Source of the DNA: Actinocatenispora sera | GTDB lineage: Bacteria > Actinomycetota > Actinomycetes > Mycobacteriales > Micromonosporaceae | NCBI RefSeq assembly: GCF_018324685.1 | Contig: NZ_AP023354.1 | Span: forward strand, 2,232,001-2,296,000 | DNA: 64,000 nucleotides | Direction of reading: 5' to 3' | In this document: piece after piece, positions 61,622-64,000 of the stretch | Position numbering within the stretch: the stretch's first letter is position 1 | Layout of the letters: every line of letters starts with the position of its first letter | Notes under the pieces: model-generated | What the model was told of the DNA's origin: nothing | Database searches by the model: none | The model's input: the letters and a program-made list of their open reading frames with translations, nothing else | Translations under genes and position numbers: made by a program

Positions 61622-62911
61622 TCAACCACGGCGGAGGGCGCGCGGTGCCGGCTGGTTCGGCTGCCAGCGCGCGATGACGGTGGCGCCACCGGCCACCTTG
61701 TCGCCCGGCGCCACGACGGCCTCGGCGGCACCCGCCGGCAGGTACACGTCGGTGCGCGAACCGAACCGGATCAGGCCGAACCGCTCGCCCCGGGCCAGGA
61801 GCCCGCCGACCGGCACCCGGTGCACGATCCGGCGGGCGACCAGCCCGGTCCGTTGCGCCACGACGACCGGCCCGTGCGGCGTCTCCAGCACCGTGTACGC
61901 GGCCACGTTGTGCTCGGCCGCCGCCTTCATCGCCGGTGCGTACCCGCCGGTCTCCCGGAACACCTCGATCACCCGGCCGGCCACCGGCGCCCGGTTGACG
62001 TGCACGTCGAGCACCGACAGGAAGACCGCGATGCGCAGCCAGTCGCCGTCGCCGACGCCGAACTTGTCGTCGTGCAACTGCTCGATGCCGAGCACGGTGC
62101 CGTCGCTCGCCGCGACGACCGCGTCCGGGTCGGTCGGGGTGGTCCGCTGCGGGTCGCGGAAGAACGCCGCCGCCGGCACCGCCGCCAGCGCCGGAACCAG
62201 CCACAGCTTCGAGGACGGCCGCGCCCGCTTGGCGAGCAGCGCCAGCCCGAGGCAGGCGACCCCGGCGGCGACGCCGTTCGAGTCCAGGTGCATCCCGCCG
62301 GTCAGCGGTACGCTGCTGGGCCGCGTCACCGGTGCCAGCCGCTCGGCGAGCGCCGGTTCGGCCGGGGTGAACCGCAGCCGGTGCACCCGCAGCGCCGGCC
62401 GGTGCCGCAGCAGCAGATCGGAGCCGACACCGTGCCGGTCGGTCAGATCGGCCAGCTCGGCCGCGGCCGGATCGGTCATCCGGGCTGCCGTGGCCACGAC
62501 CAGGACACCGCCCGGCGCCACCAGCTCGCGCAGCTCGGCGAGCAGCTCGGCGGCCGCCGCGGCCAGCCCGGCCAGCGGCTGGGCCACGATCACCACGTCG
62601 CACGGCTTCGCGTCGGCCAGCGAGTCGACGACCTCGACCCGGTCCGGCCGGGTCGAGGCGAGCTCGGCGACCTGCGCCGGCGCCTCGATGCTGCCCGCGT
62701 CGGCGAGCACGACCAGGCGGTCCTCGGTGGTGGCGGCGTCGAGCGCGCCGGCCAGCACCGGCGAGTCGGCCGGCACCCCGACCAGCAGCGCCGACTTCGG
62801 CCCCGGATGGCGGGTCAGCTCGGACAGCAGCGCGCGGGCCAGCCGCGCGCTCGGCCGGGTGGTACGCAGCGGCAGCACGTCACGGCTCGCGCCGGTGCGG
62901 CTCGTGGTCAT
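61622..62911 (-). CDS. psd: phosphatidylserine decarboxylase proenzyme with extra N-terminal methyltransferase-like domain
   Basis: A 429-residue protein. The C-terminal part (about 200-425) is phosphatidylserine decarboxylase: AAFFRDPQRTTP, VLDVHVNRAPVAGRV and the self-cleavage site IRFGSRTDVYLP. The pyruvoyl-forming serine is residue 385. The enzyme makes phosphatidylethanolamine. The N-terminal 190 residues resemble a Rossmann methyltransferase-like fold (SALLVGVPADSPVLAGALDA, LLAELRELVAPGGVLVVAT), but the SAM-binding glycine motif is not intact, so it may be structural or regulatory. Psd is usually a single-domain enzyme of about 230-290 residues. pssA lies 4 kb upstream on the other strand. 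Confidence 0.88.
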   Translation of the reverse strand: MTTSRTGASRDVLPLRTTRPSARLARALLSELTRHPGPKSALLVGVPADSPVLAGALDAATTEDRLVVLADAGSIEAPAQVAELASTRPDRVEVVDSLADAKPCDVVIVAQPLAGLAAAAAELLAELRELVAPGGVLVVATAARMTDPAAAELADLTDRHGVGSDLLLRHRPALRVHRLRFTPAEPALAERLAPVTRPSSVPLTGGMHLDSNGVAAGVACLGLALLAKRARPSSKLWLVPALAAVPAAAFFRDPQRTTPTDPDAVVAASDGTVLGIEQLHDDKFGVGDGDWLRIAVFLSVLDVHVNRAPVAGRVIEVFRETGGYAPAMKAAAEHNVAAYTVLETPHGPVVVAQRTGLVARRIVHRVPVGGLLARGERFGLIRFGSRTDVYLPAGAAEAVVAPGDKVAGGATVIARWQPNQPAPRALRRG

Positions 62912-62984
62912 GGTGACGGGTGCTCCGTCCTGATCGGCGGGCTGACGACGCCACCGTACCCGTGCGGCGCGCCACGGCCCGCGG

Positions 62985-63215
62985 TCAGGTCTTGCTCCGG
63001 CCCACCCGGACCGCGGCGAACAGCCCGACCGCGCCGATCACGATCAACGACAGGGCGAGCAGCCAGCCGAACGGCAGCTCGATCGAGGAGACCTCGGCCA
63101 CCAGCCACCAGCCACCCGCGCCGAGAAAGATCAGCCCGAACACCAGCGACAGCACGTCGGTCGGATGCGGAGCCAGCCCACGCCGTCGCTCGGTCTCGTC
63201 CTCGCGCTGGTTCAC
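62985..63215 (-). CDS. small membrane protein coupled to a PspC/LiaF-like gene
   Basis: A 76-residue protein with a charged N-terminus (NQREDETERRRGLAPHPTD) and two hydrophobic segments, VLSLVFGLIFLGAGGWWLV and LPFGWLLALSLIVIGAVGLF. No family is certain; such small proteins accompany PspC/LiaF-like genes in many actinobacteria. Its GTG overlaps the stop of the upstream gene (GTGA), so the two are one transcription unit. It ends 74 bases before psd. Confidence 0.75.
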   Translation of the reverse strand: MNQREDETERRRGLAPHPTDVLSLVFGLIFLGAGGWWLVAEVSSIELPFGWLLALSLIVIGAVGLFAAVRVGRSKT

Positions 63216-64000
63216 CGGGTCACCTCCACGTCGCCGGCGTTGTTCTTGATCTGCAGTTCCAGGGTGCCGCCGCCGGGCCCGTCCGGGCCGAGATCGGTGC
63301 GTTCCTGGGACTTGTTGTGCGGAGCTTCCACCCGCTGACCGAACAGGGTCGCATCGCCCAGACCGGGCTCGAGCGTCACCGTGACGTCCACGTTCGGCGG
63401 GAGCAGGACCTTCACGTCGCCGACCGAGTTGTGCACGCTGACCGCCTCGTGCTGGCCGGTGAAGTCCACATTGGACAGATCGAGGGTCGAGTCGCCGACC
63501 GAGCCGTTGTACTCCGGGCGCAGCGACCCCACGTCCCGGGGTACCCAGACGTGGTCGCCGGGGGCGAACTCCCGGGAGCGCGACGGGGCGTCCCACTGCG
63601 CGTTCTCGGAGAACCAGGCGACCGGCAGGGCGAGCGCGAACACGCAGCCCAGGATGATCAACCAGCGGGCCCGGCCGCGCCAGGCGCCGAACACCAGGCC
63701 GCCGCCGAGCACCACCAGCCCGAGGGCGAAGAACGCCGACACGGGTACGTGCAGGCCGGCCGCGGCGAGCACCGCGAGCGCGCCGATCGCCAGGCACAGC
63801 AGGAAGAACGTCAGCCGGCCCAGGATCGACTTCTGCTTCGGCGGCTTCGGCGGCTTCGCCCGGTACTGCGGTGGCGGGGGCGGCGGGAGCATTCCGCCGA
63901 TCGGTACCTCGCCGGCGCCGAGCGGGCTCGCGGTACCCGGGCCGTACGGGCCGTGCGGCGCGAACGGTGCGCGGTAGCCGGGCTGCTGCGCCGCCGTCGG
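63212..64000 (-). CDS. partial PspC/LiaF-like membrane protein (5' end beyond the window)
   Basis: The frame is open to the right edge, so the true start lies outside. The visible 262 residues begin with a glycine-, proline- and tyrosine-rich stretch and an unbroken proline run (MLPPPPPPQYR), then a basic segment. Four hydrophobic segments follow at about 60-160 (SILGRLTFFLLCLAIGALAV and others). The C-terminal extracellular domain contains repeated strands (EYNGSVGDSTLDLSNVDF, VHNSVGDVKVLLPPNVDVTV) of the LiaF/DUF4097 type. An N-terminal PspC domain is expected beyond the edge. A cell-envelope stress role is likely. Confidence 0.8.
   Translation of the reverse strand, partial: PTAAQQPGYRAPFAPHGPYGPGTASPLGAGEVPIGGMLPPPPPPQYRAKPPKPPKQKSILGRLTFFLLCLAIGALAVLAAAGLHVPVSAFFALGLVVLGGGLVFGAWRGRARWLIILGCVFALALPVAWFSENAQWDAPSRSREFAPGDHVWVPRDVGSLRPEYNGSVGDSTLDLSNVDFTGQHEAVSVHNSVGDVKVLLPPNVDVTVTLEPGLGDATLFGQRVEAPHNKSQERTDLGPDGPGGGTLELQIKNNAGDVEVTR

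Overview
The window is a high-G+C actinobacterial chromosome segment with many GTG starts and short ATGA/GTGA gene overlaps. It probably comes from a mycelial, sporulating actinomycete of the Micromonosporaceae type. This is inferred from a BldM-type regulator next to a WhiB protein, a ShbA/SigD-type sigma factor with its anti-sigma factor, and a backbone shared with Mycobacterium and Streptomyces: alr, tsaE, tsaB, rimI, tsaD, groES, groEL1, whiB, sigma, anti-sigma, DUF5319, guaB, guaB3, choD-like and guaA. No rRNA, tRNA, CRISPR array, transposase or phage gene was recognised.

Layout. 1-9 kb: acpS and nnr, a 1.18-kb gene-poor stretch holding a large dyad-symmetric repeat, then alr, a hydrolase and the t6A tRNA-modification genes tsaE, tsaB and tsaD with rimI. 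9-22 kb: an accessory insertion between tsaD and groES, with a two-component system, a DUF998 membrane protein, a HAD phosphatase, an acetyltransferase gene bracketed by two palindromes, an asymmetric ABC exporter pair, a membrane protein with a fused YidD domain, a YbaK deacylase and a THUMP-like methyltransferase. 22-32 kb: the CIRCE-controlled groESL operon, then whiB, a bldM-like gene, sigma/anti-sigma, DUF5319 and the two IMP-dehydrogenase family genes. 32-41.5 kb: a MocR regulator divergent from an amino-acid permease, a WXG/DUF1023 cluster, a GMC oxidoreductase and a DrrAB exporter. 41.5-53 kb: an AfsR-like giant regulator, two DUF72 proteins, and a sugar importer operon without its own ATPase, followed by HAD and metallo-beta-lactamase enzymes. 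53-64 kb: guaA, a PspC protein, a tandem Nudix protein, pssA, a second two-component system, a Ddn-like protein, a frameshifted FAD oxidoreductase, a phosphatidylserine decarboxylase with an extra N-terminal domain, and a partial membrane gene running off the right edge.

The genes form several functional groups. These are NAD(P)HX repair, cell-wall D-alanine supply, t6A synthesis, heat-shock chaperones, developmental and sigma-factor control, guanine nucleotide synthesis (guaB, guaB3, guaA), and phosphatidylethanolamine synthesis (pssA and psd, separated by 4 kb).

The most unusual observations are these. (i) Two short related elements at 27369-27443 and 40599-40682 each sit exactly between two ATGA-coupled genes and encode a 24- or 27-codon micro-ORF that restores ATGA overlaps on both sides. 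(ii) The two half-transporters of the exporter at 14.2-17.9 kb have complementary losses of nucleotide-binding motifs. (iii) The dyad repeat upstream of alr is about 600 bp. (iv) The DUF1023 hydrolase lacks its nucleophile serine. (v) YidD and Psd both occur as unusual fusions. (vi) A TAnnnT box 6-8 bases upstream of the start codon recurs at many genes and suggests widespread leaderless transcription.
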